From Variovorax sp. (lineage in GTDB: Bacteria; Pseudomonadota; Gammaproteobacteria; Burkholderiales; Burkholderiaceae_C): a DNA stretch of 64,000 nucleotides. A program made the position numbers and the translations under genes. The stretch lies in NCBI GenBank assembly GCA_025352265.1, contig JANXTS010000033.1, positions 1 through 64,000 on the forward strand. Direction: 5' to 3'. Positions 55,446 to 64,000 of the stretch are shown here, in pieces (the stretch's first letter is position 1; the number at the start of each line of letters is the position of its first letter). The notes under the pieces are model-generated. The model did no database searches. It was not told the origin of the DNA and saw nothing but the letters and a program-made list of their open reading frames with translations.

Positions 55446-56513
55446 ATGAACAACCAACAGCTCCCACCTGACCGATCCACCGGCTCGACCCCACTCCGAC
55501 TGGCGCTGATCGCGGCCGTCGTCGCAGTGATCGCAGCCGCCTTCGCTTACACCGCGGGCTGGCTTTCGCCCGACCGCGTCACGCAGACCAAAATCGTCGA
55601 CAACCTCGCGCCACCCGGCGGTGCAGCATTGGGTTTCCGTCGCAATCATTCGAAAGGCATCTGCTTCACCGGCACCTTCGAATCCAATGGCGCAGGCGCT
55701 GCGTTGTCCAAGGCGCAGGTACTTTCGTCCGGCAGCTTTCCGGTGACCGGGCGTTTCAATCTTGCAGTCGCCGACCCGAATACCGAAGACGCGACCTCGC
55801 GCGTGCGAGGCTTGAGTCTGCGCATTCGATCGCCCGACGGGCAGGAGTGGCGCTCCGCCATGATCGATGCGCCGTTTTTTCCAGTCGCGAGTCCGCAAGC
55901 TTTCTACGACCTGCAATTGGCACAGCAGTCGAAGGCTCCGGACGCGATGAAGAACTTCGTCGGAACCCATCCGGAGCTGGCAGTGTTCGGCAAGTGGGCG
56001 GGCAGCGCACCCTTTACCGGCTCCTATGCGGAGGAGTCCTACAACAGCCTGAACAGCTTCATTTTTACCAACGCGAAGGGCCAGGATCAGGCAATACGCT
56101 GGTCGTTCATTCCGGCCGCGTCGCCAGTCGCGGTGCCAGTCGACGAGCTCAAGAAACGCGGCCCCGATTTTCTGGGCAAGGACATCACCGACCGCGTCGC
56201 GCAGTCGCCTCAACGCTGGACCTTGATGGTCACTGCCGCCAACCCGGGCGACCCCACCGCCGACCCGAGCAAGGCCTGGCCTGAAGACCGCCGCAAGATC
56301 GACGTGGGCGCACTCGTCGTTCGCAAGATAGAGCCCGAAGCCGACGGCCCCTGCCGCGACATCAACTTTGATCCGGTCGTACTGCCCGCCGGCATGCGCA
56401 CTTCAGACGACCCGTTCCCGGCGGCGCGGTCGGCTGCCTACTCGGTGTCTTACAACCGCCGTACCGCCGAAGAAAGTAACTATCCGCGCACCGCGTCGGG
56501 AGCAAAGCAATGA
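55446..56513 (+). CDS. Membrane-anchored/exported catalase-family peroxidase (SrpA-like)
   Basis: 355 residues. An N-terminal hydrophobic anchor or signal (LALIAAVVAVIAAAFAYTAGW, about 18-38) precedes a small catalase fold. RRNHSKGICFTGTFESNG contains the distal histidine, SFPVTGRFNLAV and VRGLSLRI follow, and the proximal tyrosine region is probably RSAAYSVSYNRR. At this size it is a catalase-related peroxidase rather than a full catalase (about 480 residues or more). Coupled (ATGA) to a cytochrome b561 gene, which may supply electrons. Confidence 0.88.
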   Translation: MNNQQLPPDRSTGSTPLRLALIAAVVAVIAAAFAYTAGWLSPDRVTQTKIVDNLAPPGGAALGFRRNHSKGICFTGTFESNGAGAALSKAQVLSSGSFPVTGRFNLAVADPNTEDATSRVRGLSLRIRSPDGQEWRSAMIDAPFFPVASPQAFYDLQLAQQSKAPDAMKNFVGTHPELAVFGKWAGSAPFTGSYAEESYNSLNSFIFTNAKGQDQAIRWSFIPAASPVAVPVDELKKRGPDFLGKDITDRVAQSPQRWTLMVTAANPGDPTADPSKAWPEDRRKIDVGALVVRKIEPEADGPCRDINFDPVVLPAGMRTSDDPFPAARSAAYSVSYNRRTAEESNYPRTASGAKQ

Positions 56514-57079
56514 GCAACGCGAACCTGATCAAGCAGCGGTTCACGCCGCTCCAGCGTGCACTCCACTGGCTGATGGCGATCTGCATCATCGCGATGCTCT
56601 TCATCAGCGTCGGCATGGTGTCGACGATCAAGCCGCAATACCTCACGCTGGTGTCGATCCACAAGCCGCTGGGCATCACCATCCTCGTGCTCGCGGTCAT
56701 CAGGCTGATCGTGCGTTGGCGTGATGGCGCGCCGCCGCTGCCGGTCGACATGCCCGAGCCGATGAAGCTTGCCGCGCGGCTTTCGCATGCCGTGTTCTAT
56801 GTGCTGATGATCGCGATGCCGCTGATCGGCTGGGCGATGCTGTCGGCAGCCGACTATCCGGTGGTCGTTGCCGGCCTGCATCTGCCGGCCATCGTCTCGC
56901 CAAATCCAGCGTTGCACAGCGCGTTGTGGAAGACACACCAGTTTCTTGCCTTCAGCTTCTTCGCGCTGATCCTGCTTCATCTGGCTGCTGGACTGTTCCA
57001 CAAGCTCGTGCGGCGCGACGGCGTCTACGAAGCCATGGGGCCGACTGGCGGCTCAGTCGCTGCGAATCGCCCCGACTGA
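56510..57079 (+). CDS. Cytochrome b561
   Basis: 189 residues, four membrane helices with heme-ligand histidines: ALHWLMAICIIAMLF, SIHKPLGITILVLAVIRLIVRW, LSHAVFYVLMIAMPLIGW and KTHQFLAFSFFALILLHLAAGLFHKLVRRDG. This is the bacterial di-heme b561 (YodB/CybB) pattern, oxidising ubiquinol. Overlap with the peroxidase gene suggests an electron-transfer pair at the periplasmic face. Confidence 0.92.
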   Translation: MSNANLIKQRFTPLQRALHWLMAICIIAMLFISVGMVSTIKPQYLTLVSIHKPLGITILVLAVIRLIVRWRDGAPPLPVDMPEPMKLAARLSHAVFYVLMIAMPLIGWAMLSAADYPVVVAGLHLPAIVSPNPALHSALWKTHQFLAFSFFALILLHLAAGLFHKLVRRDGVYEAMGPTGGSVAANRPD

Positions 57080-57368
57080 GCGTCACTGCGCCACAAGCTG
57101 GCCATCGGCTGTTACCGCGACCTGATGCTTCAGCGCGGCTCGACGGTTCGCGTCGCGTCACCCGCGCCAGCGTTATCTATCGCAGCGCGATGCGGCGATG
57201 AAAGACGGGGTTTGACAGGGTCGGGCACAAAGCGATAAGCAAGGATGCCCAAGGCGGACCTGGGGTTTACGAGAGGCACTCATCGTCAAGTTTTTGACAG
57301 TTGCACAGCGGGTGCAGGTCTACAGTGGCCGCAGCCCACCCGCCACACAACAACGGAAGACAAACACG

Positions 57369-57959
57369 ATGAATGCAAGAGCTAAATTCGTCCGTATGCA
57401 GGACAGCACACGCGAAGACTGGCAAACGATTGGCGGTGAATTCATGCAGTTCGCAGGCGGCCTGCCGCAGCGCGTGGTCAAGCATCTGCAGATCCTCGAA
57501 GGCGACTACGGCGGCTTTCCGATCGATCGCTACACGCATTCGCTACAGACCGCGACGCGGGCGCTGCGCGATGGCCGCGACGACGAGTACGTGGTGTGCG
57601 CGCTGCTGCACGACATCGGCGACACGCTCGGCGCCTTCAACCACCCCGACATCGCCGCCGCCATCCTCAAGCCCTTCGTGACCGAAGACAACCTCTGGAT
57701 GGTGCAGCACCACGGCATCTTTCAAGGCCACTACTTCTTTCACCACATCGGGCTCGATCGCGATATGCGCGACAACTTCAAGCAGAGCCCGCATTACGAC
57801 CGCACGGCCGAGTTCTGCGAGCTGTACGACAACCCGGCATTCGACGCCGCCGCCGAGACGCTGCCGATCGCGGAGTTCATGCCGATGCTGCAGCGCGTGA
57901 TGGCGCAACCTCGACAGAGCATCTACAAGACCGTGCTCAAGACGCCCGAAGCCGCCTGA
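57369..57959 (+). CDS. HD-domain phosphohydrolase-like protein
   Basis: 196 residues from the ATG at 57369. HD superfamily metal residues are visible: H57 in YTHSLQTATRA, H81-D82 in CALLHDIGD, then VQHHGIFQGHYFF. Substrate unknown. It lies 35 bases before the class II aldolase gene on the same strand and is probably cotranscribed. The 289 bases upstream (57080-57368) contain no gene I can recognise. Confidence 0.85.
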   Translation: MNARAKFVRMQDSTREDWQTIGGEFMQFAGGLPQRVVKHLQILEGDYGGFPIDRYTHSLQTATRALRDGRDDEYVVCALLHDIGDTLGAFNHPDIAAAILKPFVTEDNLWMVQHHGIFQGHYFFHHIGLDRDMRDNFKQSPHYDRTAEFCELYDNPAFDAAAETLPIAEFMPMLQRVMAQPRQSIYKTVLKTPEAA

Positions 57960-57994
57960 GCTTCCCTCCCTCCACAACAACGAAAGACAACCCA

Positions 57995-58759
57995 ATGAAT
58001 GCCAGCACCCAAAACGTGAAGCAACTCGTCTCCGCCGAAGAATGGCAATTGCGTGTCGATCTCGCAGCCTGCTATCGCCTGGTCGCGCACCAAGGCTGGA
58101 GCGACCTCGTCTTCACGCACATCACCGCCCGCATCCCCGGCCCGGAGCATCACTTCCTCATCAATCCGTATGGCCTGATGTTCGACGAGATCACCGCGTC
58201 GAGCCTGGTGAAGATCGACATGCAGTGCAACAAGGTGATCGACTCGCCCTACCCGGTGAACCCGGCCGGCTTCGTCATCCACAGCGCCGTGCATGAAGCG
58301 CGAGACGACATCGTCTGCGTCATGCACACGCACACGCGTGCAGGCGTCGGCGTCAGCGCGCAAAAGAACGGCATCCTGCCGATCAGCCAGCAATCGACCT
58401 TCGTTCTGGGCTCGCTGGCGTACCACAACTATGAAGGCGTGGCCTTCCGCGAAGAAGAGAAACCCCGCCTGCAGGCCGCCCTGGGCACCGCGAATTTCCT
58501 GATGCTGCGCAACCACGGGCTCCTCACCTGCGGCAAGACGATCGCCGACGCATTCTTGTCGATGTACATCTTCGAAAATACCTGCCAGATCCAGATCGCC
58601 GCGCAGACCGGCGGTGGCGAGTTGACGCAAGTGAACCCGAAGATCGTCGAAGGCGTGGGCCTCGCGATGAAGGTGCAGACCGGCGGCCTCGGCGGCACCT
58701 TCGTCTGGCCCTCGCTGATCCGCAAGCTCGACCGCATCGACCCGAGCTACAAGGACTGA
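57995..58759 (+). CDS. Class II aldolase/adducin family protein
   Basis: 254 residues from the ATG at 57995; the frame is open far upstream only because of base composition. It has GWSDLVFTHITARIPG, HFLINPYGLMFDEITASSLVKID, the metal-binding VMHTHTRAGVG and the third ligand region RNHGLLTCGKTIADAF. The family includes fuculose-phosphate and ribulose-phosphate aldolase/epimerases as well as uncharacterised members. Probably works with the preceding HD protein. Confidence 0.88.
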   Translation: MNASTQNVKQLVSAEEWQLRVDLAACYRLVAHQGWSDLVFTHITARIPGPEHHFLINPYGLMFDEITASSLVKIDMQCNKVIDSPYPVNPAGFVIHSAVHEARDDIVCVMHTHTRAGVGVSAQKNGILPISQQSTFVLGSLAYHNYEGVAFREEEKPRLQAALGTANFLMLRNHGLLTCGKTIADAFLSMYIFENTCQIQIAAQTGGGELTQVNPKIVEGVGLAMKVQTGGLGGTFVWPSLIRKLDRIDPSYKD

Positions 58760-58835
58760 GGCGCGGTTGCCCGGACGCCTCGGCGCTCCCCGCATACTCC
58801 GCACTTTGCCGCAGCTGCAAGGCTGCGCTGCCGAC

Positions 58836-59516
58836 ATGCCGGGCTATCAAGTCAAGCTGGACCACATTGCCATCGAGGGCGTCGACGACCTCGTTATTCG
58901 CTCGCTGCTCGACCGCCAGCAATTTTCAGATCCCGAGGGGGAGGCGCACGACCTCGGCATCTCGTCAGCCACCTGGCCGCTGTTCGGACTGCTATGGCCA
59001 TCGGGCGCGCAGCTCGCGGCACGCATGGCGCTGCGCCCACTGGTCGAAGGCGAACGCATTCTCGAGATCGGTTGCGGTCTGGCGTTGGCGAGCCTGGTCG
59101 GCCATCGACTCGGGCACGACATGACGGCCAGCGATTGCCATCCGCTCGCTGGCGACTTTCTTGTTGAAAACCTGCGCCTCAACAGCCTGCCGCCGATGAA
59201 GTACCGGCACGGTGACTGGCGCATCGATCCGCCTCCTTCGACGCGCCAACTGGTACATGGCTCGTTCGACCTCATCATCGGCAGTGACCTGCTCTACGAG
59301 CGCGACGACGATGCGCACCTGGCCGGCTTTATCGGCCGCCACGCCGCCGTCGGCGCCGAAGTGTGGATCGTGGACCCGAACCGTGGCAACCGCCCGGCCT
59401 TCAATCGGCAGATGGCGAACGAGGGGTTCTCGATGCAGGAAGAAAAGCTCGACCGGCTGGCGACGCCCGCAACGGTCGCATACAAGGGGCGGATGCTGAC
59501 TTACCGGCGGGACTGA
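58836..59516 (+). CDS. Class I SAM-dependent methyltransferase
   Basis: 226 residues from the ATG at 58836 (MPGYQVK); a TTG at 58767 would add 23 residues of doubtful character. It shows DRQQFSDPEGEA, WPLFGLLWPSGAQLA, the SAM-binding motif LEIGCGLALASL and DLIIGSDLLYERDDDAHLAGF, the pattern of the lysine methyltransferase-like (METTL/Nnt1) family. Target unknown, possibly a protein lysine. Confidence 0.85.
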   Translation: MPGYQVKLDHIAIEGVDDLVIRSLLDRQQFSDPEGEAHDLGISSATWPLFGLLWPSGAQLAARMALRPLVEGERILEIGCGLALASLVGHRLGHDMTASDCHPLAGDFLVENLRLNSLPPMKYRHGDWRIDPPPSTRQLVHGSFDLIIGSDLLYERDDDAHLAGFIGRHAAVGAEVWIVDPNRGNRPAFNRQMANEGFSMQEEKLDRLATPATVAYKGRMLTYRRD

Positions 59517-59611
59517 ACGCCACATCACGGACACTTTTTCGCCCGTAGCTTGAAACAGGTTCATCGTTGACCCCGTCTTAGAACTCGACAGCCGGCATCC
59601 CGTAACACGCC

Positions 59612-60385
59612 ATGACCCCAACAATTTCTCCCTCTGTCATTGCCGCATTTGCACCCAGCGGCACGCTGCGTGCATCGATCAACCTTGGCAACCCGATCCT
59701 TGCGCACCCGGACGCTGGTGGCGCGCCGGCCGGGGTTTCCGTCGACCTGGCCCACGAGTTCGCGCGTCGGCTCGGCGTCGGCATCGAGCTGGTGGTGTTC
59801 GAGAAGGCTGCCGCCTCCGTCGAGGCCGTCAAGAACGAGAAGGCCGACATCGGCTTCTTCGCCATTGATCCGGCCCGCAGCGAAAGCCTGCGTTTCACCG
59901 AGCCCTATGTGCTCATCGAAGGCAGCTATCTGGTGGCGGACGCATCGCCGCTCACCGACAACGCCGCCGTCGATCGAGCAGGGCAGCGCATCGCCGTGGG
60001 CTCAGGCAGCGCCTACGACTTGTTCCTCACGCGCGAAATCAAGCAGGCCGCAATCGTTCGCATGACCGGCGCTTCAGTGGTGCTCGCTGCACTGCGTGAC
60101 GGCCAGGTCGAGGTCGCGGCGGGCATTCGTCAGCTGCTTGAAGGCGAGGCGCAACGTGCGCCCGGCGTGCGCATGTTGCCCGGACGCTTCATGGTGATCC
60201 AGCAGGCAATGGGCATGCCGGCCGGTCGCGGGGCCGAAGCGCATGCCGTGCTCGCGGCCTTTGTCGAAGAAATGAAAAGCACGGGCTTCGTTGCCGCCGC
60301 GCTCACGCGCCATCGCATCGTAGGTGCCGTAGTAGCTCCGTCGCAGCCGGCTGACCACAGCCCTCAGCAACAAGCTCATCCGTAG
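59612..60385 (+). CDS. Family 3 extracellular solute-binding-domain protein without signal peptide
   Basis: 257 residues of a periplasmic-binding-protein fold: [52 protein letters not shown], and the second lobe [20 protein letters not shown]. The N-terminus ([17 protein letters not shown]) is not a signal sequence and I see no better upstream start, so it may be cytoplasmic. There are no transporter genes beside it. It overlaps the end of dadA by 10 bases, convergently. Confidence 0.82.
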   Translation: MTPTISPSVIAAFAPSGTLRASINLGNPILAHPDAGGAPAGVSVDLAHEFARRLGVGIELVVFEKAAASVEAVKNEKADIGFFAIDPARSESLRFTEPYVLIEGSYLVADASPLTDNAAVDRAGQRIAVGSGSAYDLFLTREIKQAAIVRMTGASVVLAALRDGQVEVAAGIRQLLEGEAQRAPGVRMLPGRFMVIQQAMGMPAGRGAEAHAVLAAFVEEMKSTGFVAAALTRHRIVGAVVAPSQPADHSPQQQAHP

Positions 60386-61629
60386 CGCGCGACCGTCAGC
60401 CCTTCCATATCGATCTCCGGCTCGCGTCCGTCGATCAGATCCGCCATCACGCGGCCCGTACCCGCAGCCATGGTCCAGCCCAATGTGCCGTGGCCGGTCG
60501 CCAACATCAGGTTGTCGATGGAGGTTGCACCGATGACGGGCGTGCCGTCCGGCGTCATGGGGCGCAGGCCAGTCCAGAAGCTCGCTTCTTTCACCGGACC
60601 ACCGCGAGGAAACAGATCCGTGACGACGTGTTCGAGCGTGTCACGCCGACCCTGATCGAGCGCGAGGTCGAAGCCCGACAACTGTGCAGTACCACCAACG
60701 CGGATGCGATCGCCCAGGCGCGTCACCGCGACCTTGAAGGTCTCGTCCATCACCGTCGATTCGGGTGCGCCACTGGCGTCGGTGATGGGCACGGTGATCG
60801 AGAAGCCTTTGACCGGGTACACCGGCAACCCGATGCCGAGCGGCTTGAGTACGGCGGGCGAATAACTGCCGAGCGCGACCACATAGCGATCGGCCTCGAA
60901 GGTGCCGGCGTCGGTACGCACGCCCGTGATGCCGACGCCGTGACGTTCGATCGCCTGGATCGAAACGCCGAAGCGGAAGGTCGCGCCTGCGGCTTCGGCC
61001 AGCTTGGCCAGCGCCTGGGTGAACTTGAAGCAGTCGCCCGTTTCATCGCCCGGCAAACGCAGTCCACCGACGAACTTCTCTTTGACGCCAGAGAGTGCCG
61101 GTTCGTATTGCACGCAGCCATCGCGATCGAGCAACTGGTAAGGGACGCCGGATTTCTTCAGCACTTCGACGTCTTGCGCAGTGCCGTCGAGCTGGTGTTG
61201 CGTGCGGAACAATTGCAGCGTGCCCTGCGCACGATCGTCGTACTGGATACCGGTGTCCGCGCGCAAGGCTTTCAGGCAATCGCGGCTGTACTCGGCCAGG
61301 CGCACCATGCGGCCCTTGTTGATCTCGTAGCGCGCCTCGGTGCAGTTGCGCAGCATCGACAAACCCCAGCGCCACATGGCGGGGTCGAGCATCGGCTTGA
61401 TGACCAGCGGGCTGTGCTGCATCAACATCCATTTGATCGCCTTGAGCGGGACGCCGGGACCAGCCCAGGGTGCCGAATAGCCAGGAGAAACTTCGCCGGC
61501 ATTGCCGAAGCTGGTCTCCATTGCCGGTGCGGGCTGGCGGTCCAGCACCGTGACCTCATGGCCGGCGCGGGCCAGGTAGTACGCGACCGAGGTGCCGATC
61601 ACACCGCTGCCCAGGATCAAGACTCGCAT
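60376..61629 (-). CDS. dadA: D-amino acid dehydrogenase small subunit
   Basis: 417 residues from the ATG at 61629 ([19 protein letters not shown]), the classical DadA N-terminus with FAD-binding GxGxxG. Also [53 protein letters not shown] and the C-terminal FAD contact [14 protein letters not shown]...[14 protein letters not shown]. It oxidises D-alanine and other D-amino acids to keto acids and ammonia, feeding electrons to the respiratory chain. The panE-like gene lies upstream on the same strand, 19 bases away. Confidence 0.94.
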   Translation of the reverse strand: MRVLILGSGVIGTSVAYYLARAGHEVTVLDRQPAPAMETSFGNAGEVSPGYSAPWAGPGVPLKAIKWMLMQHSPLVIKPMLDPAMWRWGLSMLRNCTEARYEINKGRMVRLAEYSRDCLKALRADTGIQYDDRAQGTLQLFRTQHQLDGTAQDVEVLKKSGVPYQLLDRDGCVQYEPALSGVKEKFVGGLRLPGDETGDCFKFTQALAKLAEAAGATFRFGVSIQAIERHGVGITGVRTDAGTFEADRYVVALGSYSPAVLKPLGIGLPVYPVKGFSITVPITDASGAPESTVMDETFKVAVTRLGDRIRVGGTAQLSGFDLALDQGRRDTLEHVVTDLFPRGGPVKEASFWTGLRPMTPDGTPVIGATSIDNLMLATGHGTLGWTMAAGTGRVMADLIDGREPEIDMEGLTVARYG

Positions 61630-61648
61630 GCCAACCTTTGTTCGTTTC

Positions 61649-62764
61649 TTACAGATCCAGTGCGTCGTGCAATTGCTGTGCCGACCAGCGCTGCCGCATC
61701 GGCGACGCACCGGAAGACTGCCCCGCCTGCGCTGCCGCCTCCAGCAATGCCACCATCTTCGCATTGCGTGGTGCGGCGGCACCGATCGATTGCGCCAGCC
61801 GCACGACCTCGCCGCTCAGCGCATCGATCTCGGTGCGCCGGCCCAGCGCGAGGTCATCGGCCATGCTGGAACGCGCCTTGGCATCGATCTTCAGCATGCG
61901 CGCAGCGACGACGCGAAAGAGCCAGTCGGGCAAACGGAGCAAGCCCGGCAAGCGATGGGCCGGCAGGGCAGCCACTTGCGCCGGCGCGATACCCGCGCGC
62001 TTGAGCACCGACAGCGCCTCGTCGATCAAAGCAGCGAAGCAGCGGCGATAACCACGATCCAGCAACTGATCGCGCAGGGGCAAGCCGGAGAGCGCATTGA
62101 CCGGATTGTTGAGGTTGAGCAGCAACTTGCCCCACTGCACCGGCAGCAAGTTGCCATGCAGGTCGAGCGGCACACCGGCGCGCTCGAACACTGCGGTCCA
62201 TGCACGAAGCGAGGCGTCGTCCTGCGCCGCGAGTCGGCCCGGCGTGCCGCGATGGAATGCACCGGGACCGATCTCGGCCACGTTGTACGGAACCATGCCG
62301 GGCAGTACGTTCAAATGTGGCGCAGCGCGCGAGGCTACGGCTGCGTTGGAGATGCCGTTCTGTAACGAGAGGATCGGCGTGCCGGGCGGCAAGACGGCGC
62401 CGAGTTGCGCGGCCGCCTCGGCGGTGGCGCCGCTCTTGACTGCGAGCAGCACGAGCGCAGGTCGCGCGTTCGCAGGCACTTGATCCAGCAATCGCAGATC
62501 GACGGCGGCAACGTGGTGCTTCGCACCATCGAGATCGGTCAGTGACAGCCCGTGCTGCGCCAAGGCCTGCAGCACACGTGGTCGACCGACGAAGCTCACG
62601 CGCAAGCCCGCAGCCGCGAGACTTCCGCCGATGAAGCAGCCGATGGTGCCGGCGCCCATGACCAGAACCTCGCCCGGCACGTTGCCGGGCGCAACGTCGG
62701 CAACAGCGTCGGCAACAGTGTCGGTCAGTGCGGGCACCGTGTTCAGGCGCGTTCCGCCACCCAT
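61649..62764 (-). CDS. 2-dehydropantoate 2-reductase family protein (PanE/ApbA-like)
   Basis: 371 residues. After a 30-residue leader containing a [11 protein letters not shown] repeat, the NADP-binding motif is [20 protein letters not shown], followed by [20 protein letters not shown] and the catalytic lysine region [21 protein letters not shown]-terminal ketopantoate reductase domain ends in [18 protein letters not shown]. Ketopantoate reduction is the family reaction, but many paralogues act on other keto acids and this one is longer than PanE (about 300). The start overlaps the alaS stop by 22 bases. Confidence 0.85.
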   Translation of the reverse strand: MGGGTRLNTVPALTDTVADAVADVAPGNVPGEVLVMGAGTIGCFIGGSLAAAGLRVSFVGRPRVLQALAQHGLSLTDLDGAKHHVAAVDLRLLDQVPANARPALVLLAVKSGATAEAAAQLGAVLPPGTPILSLQNGISNAAVASRAAPHLNVLPGMVPYNVAEIGPGAFHRGTPGRLAAQDDASLRAWTAVFERAGVPLDLHGNLLPVQWGKLLLNLNNPVNALSGLPLRDQLLDRGYRRCFAALIDEALSVLKRAGIAPAQVAALPAHRLPGLLRLPDWLFRVVAARMLKIDAKARSSMADDLALGRRTEIDALSGEVVRLAQSIGAAAPRNAKMVALLEAAAQAGQSSGASPMRQRWSAQQLHDALDL

Positions 62765-64000
62765 GCGTGCACAGACTTCAAAGCCGCCGGCAATGCTGCG
62801 GCATCGGTGCCGCCGGCCATCGCCATGTCGGCCTTGCCGCCGCCCTTGCCGCCCACTTGCTGCGCGACGAAGTTGACCAGTTCGCCGGCCTTGACCTTGC
62901 CTATGCTGTCGGGCGTAACGCCGGCCGCGATCTGCACCTTGCCGCCCTCGACGGCAGCCAGCACGATCACCGCGGTCTTCAGCTTGTCCTTGAGCTTGTC
63001 CATGGTGTCGCGCAGCGTCTTGGCGTCGGCGCCTTCGAGTTTGGCGACCAGCAGCTTGACGCCGTTGACGTCGATCGCCTGGGCGATGAGTTCATCGCCC
63101 TTCGACGACGCGAGCTTGCCTTTGAGCGCCGTGACTTCGCGCTCCAGCGCCCTCGCCTGATCGAGCACTTGCGTGAGCCGGCTCTGCAACTCCGCGGTCG
63201 GCGCCTTGAGCGTCGCGGCCACGCTGTGCACGGTCGATTCGAGGTCTTGCAGGTAGTGCAGCGCGTTCGCTCCGGTCACCGCTTCGATGCGTCGCACGCC
63301 AGCGGCCACGCCGCCTTCGCTGACGATCTTGAAGAGGCCGATGTCGCCCGTGCGGTTCACGTGCGTGCCGCCGCACAACTCTCGGCTGGAACCGATGTCG
63401 AGCACGCGGACCGACTCGCCGTATTTCTCGCCGAACAGCATCATGGCGCCGGTCTTTTGCGCCGACTCCAAGTCCATCACGCGCGATTGCGTCGCGACGT
63501 TGGCGAGGATCTCGGCGTTGACGCGCTTCTCGATCTCAAGCGTCTGCGCGTGCGTGACCGAACCGTTGTGCGCGAAGTCGAAGCGCGTCTTGTCGGCATC
63601 GACCAGCGAGCCCTTCTGTTGCACGTGCTCGCCGAGCACCTCGCGCAAGGCCTTGTGCATCAGGTGGGTCACGCTGTGATTGCGCATGGTCGCAGCACGG
63701 CGCTCGCCATCGACCGCCGCCTTGACCGCGTCGCCCACCTTCAACGTGCCTTGCGTTTGCGTGCCGTGATGGCCGAACACGTCGGCCTTGATCTTCTGCG
63801 TGTCCTCCACGCCGAAGTGCATGCCTTCGGCCGAGAGAAAACCCTGGTCGCCGACCTGACCACCGCTCTCCGAATAGAAGGGCGTGGTGTCGAGCACGAC
63901 GATGCCAGGCTGACCTTCCTTGAGTTCGGACACCGGTGCGCCTTCGAAGTAGAGCGCCTGCACGATGGCCTTTTCTTCGAGGTGCTCGTAGCCGGTAAAG
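62743..64000 (-). CDS. alaS: Alanyl-tRNA synthetase, C-terminal half (partial)
   Basis: The frame is open to the window edge and the start lies beyond it. The visible 419 residues begin [20 protein letters not shown]. They contain the editing domain with [16 protein letters not shown] (H-x3-H zinc ligands) and ELCGGTHV (C-x3-H), a coiled-coil linker ([20 protein letters not shown]) and the DHHA1 C-Ala domain ending [13 protein letters not shown]. These parts clear mischarged Ser/Gly-tRNA(Ala) and hold the tRNA elbow. Confidence 0.96.
   Translation of the reverse strand, partial: FTGYEHLEEKAIVQALYFEGAPVSELKEGQPGIVVLDTTPFYSESGGQVGDQGFLSAEGMHFGVEDTQKIKADVFGHHGTQTQGTLKVGDAVKAAVDGERRAATMRNHSVTHLMHKALREVLGEHVQQKGSLVDADKTRFDFAHNGSVTHAQTLEIEKRVNAEILANVATQSRVMDLESAQKTGAMMLFGEKYGESVRVLDIGSSRELCGGTHVNRTGDIGLFKIVSEGGVAAGVRRIEAVTGANALHYLQDLESTVHSVAATLKAPTAELQSRLTQVLDQARALEREVTALKGKLASSKGDELIAQAIDVNGVKLLVAKLEGADAKTLRDTMDKLKDKLKTAVIVLAAVEGGKVQIAAGVTPDSIGKVKAGELVNFVAQQVGGKGGGKADMAMAGGTDAAALPAALKSVHAWVAERA

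Noticed and set aside
57291-57329. Possible sigma-70 promoter TTGACA before the HD-domain gene
   Set aside because: The nearest TACAGT is 21 bases downstream, too far for a normal spacer, so I do not list it.
62690-62730. Short GTCGGCAACA tandem repeat
   Set aside because: It lies within the leader of the panE-like gene ([11 protein letters not shown]) and is a small coding repeat, not a mobile or regulatory array.

Overview
The window is high-GC bacterial DNA whose gene content and synteny (ribE-ribBA-ribH-nusB, ybgC-tolQRA, a FmdA/FmdB/AmiE amide locus, TctDE-type regulators, pirin/DoxX operon) suggest a betaproteobacterium of the order Burkholderiales, most likely family Comamonadaceae (Variovorax-like). 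This is inferred from protein character, not from a database search. Genes are dense, many overlap by 1-4 bases (ATGA or GTGA junctions), and no rRNA, tRNA or CRISPR array was seen.

Layout. 1-6126: riboflavin genes (ribE end, ribBA/ribBX, ribH), nusB, an aminotransferase and ybgC-tolQ-tolR-tolA, all on +. 6154-13078: dnaE (-), the tRNA hydroxylase trhO, a TctD/TctE-type two-component pair and what looks like the C-terminal stump of a lost tctA permease. 13084-16904: a four-gene oxidative/quinone stress operon (two pirins, DoxX, flavodoxin) with a divergent LysR regulator. 16965-22287: an FAD oxidoreductase, gluQ, a TrmB-acetyltransferase fusion, a second acetyltransferase and a redoxin-like gene interrupted by one in-frame TGA. 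22288-22827 carries an IS3-type transposase remnant. 22828-28575: an OhrR-like sensor coupled to a Tat-exported hydrolase, then the acetate uptake and activation genes yjcH-actP-acs. 28588-36044: a CmcJ-like oxidoreductase, a GST with LysR, and a GntR-controlled enoyl-CoA hydratase/MFS/aldehyde dehydrogenase operon. 36226-51109: the amide/urea island. 51248-62764: assorted accessory and metabolic genes (LysR/ABM monooxygenase, hydrolase, phosphotransferase, exported catalase-like peroxidase with cytochrome b561, HD protein, class II aldolase, methyltransferase, dadA, panE-like). The window ends inside alaS.

Two systems stand out. First, the redoxin-like gene at 21184-22287 has TGA exactly where the active-site cysteine is expected (W-U-G-C-R). 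The frame stays open for 226 further codons, and a hairpin starting three bases after the TGA has the features of a bacterial SECIS element: a bulged U, a 3-bp upper helix and a loop with GU at positions 2-3. I read it as a selenoprotein. Second, the amide island joins an ABC transporter of the Urt/Fmd type, formamidase (FmdA), FmdB, aliphatic amidase (AmiE) and an AAA+/VWA chaperone-like pair. A divergent regulator pair lies beside it: a hybrid histidine kinase whose sensor half is a complete NCS1 permease-like domain, and a LuxR-type response regulator. Two near-identical TACGT-N6-ACGTA sites, one between urtA and the kinase and one in front of amiE, probably tie the regulator to both transcription units.
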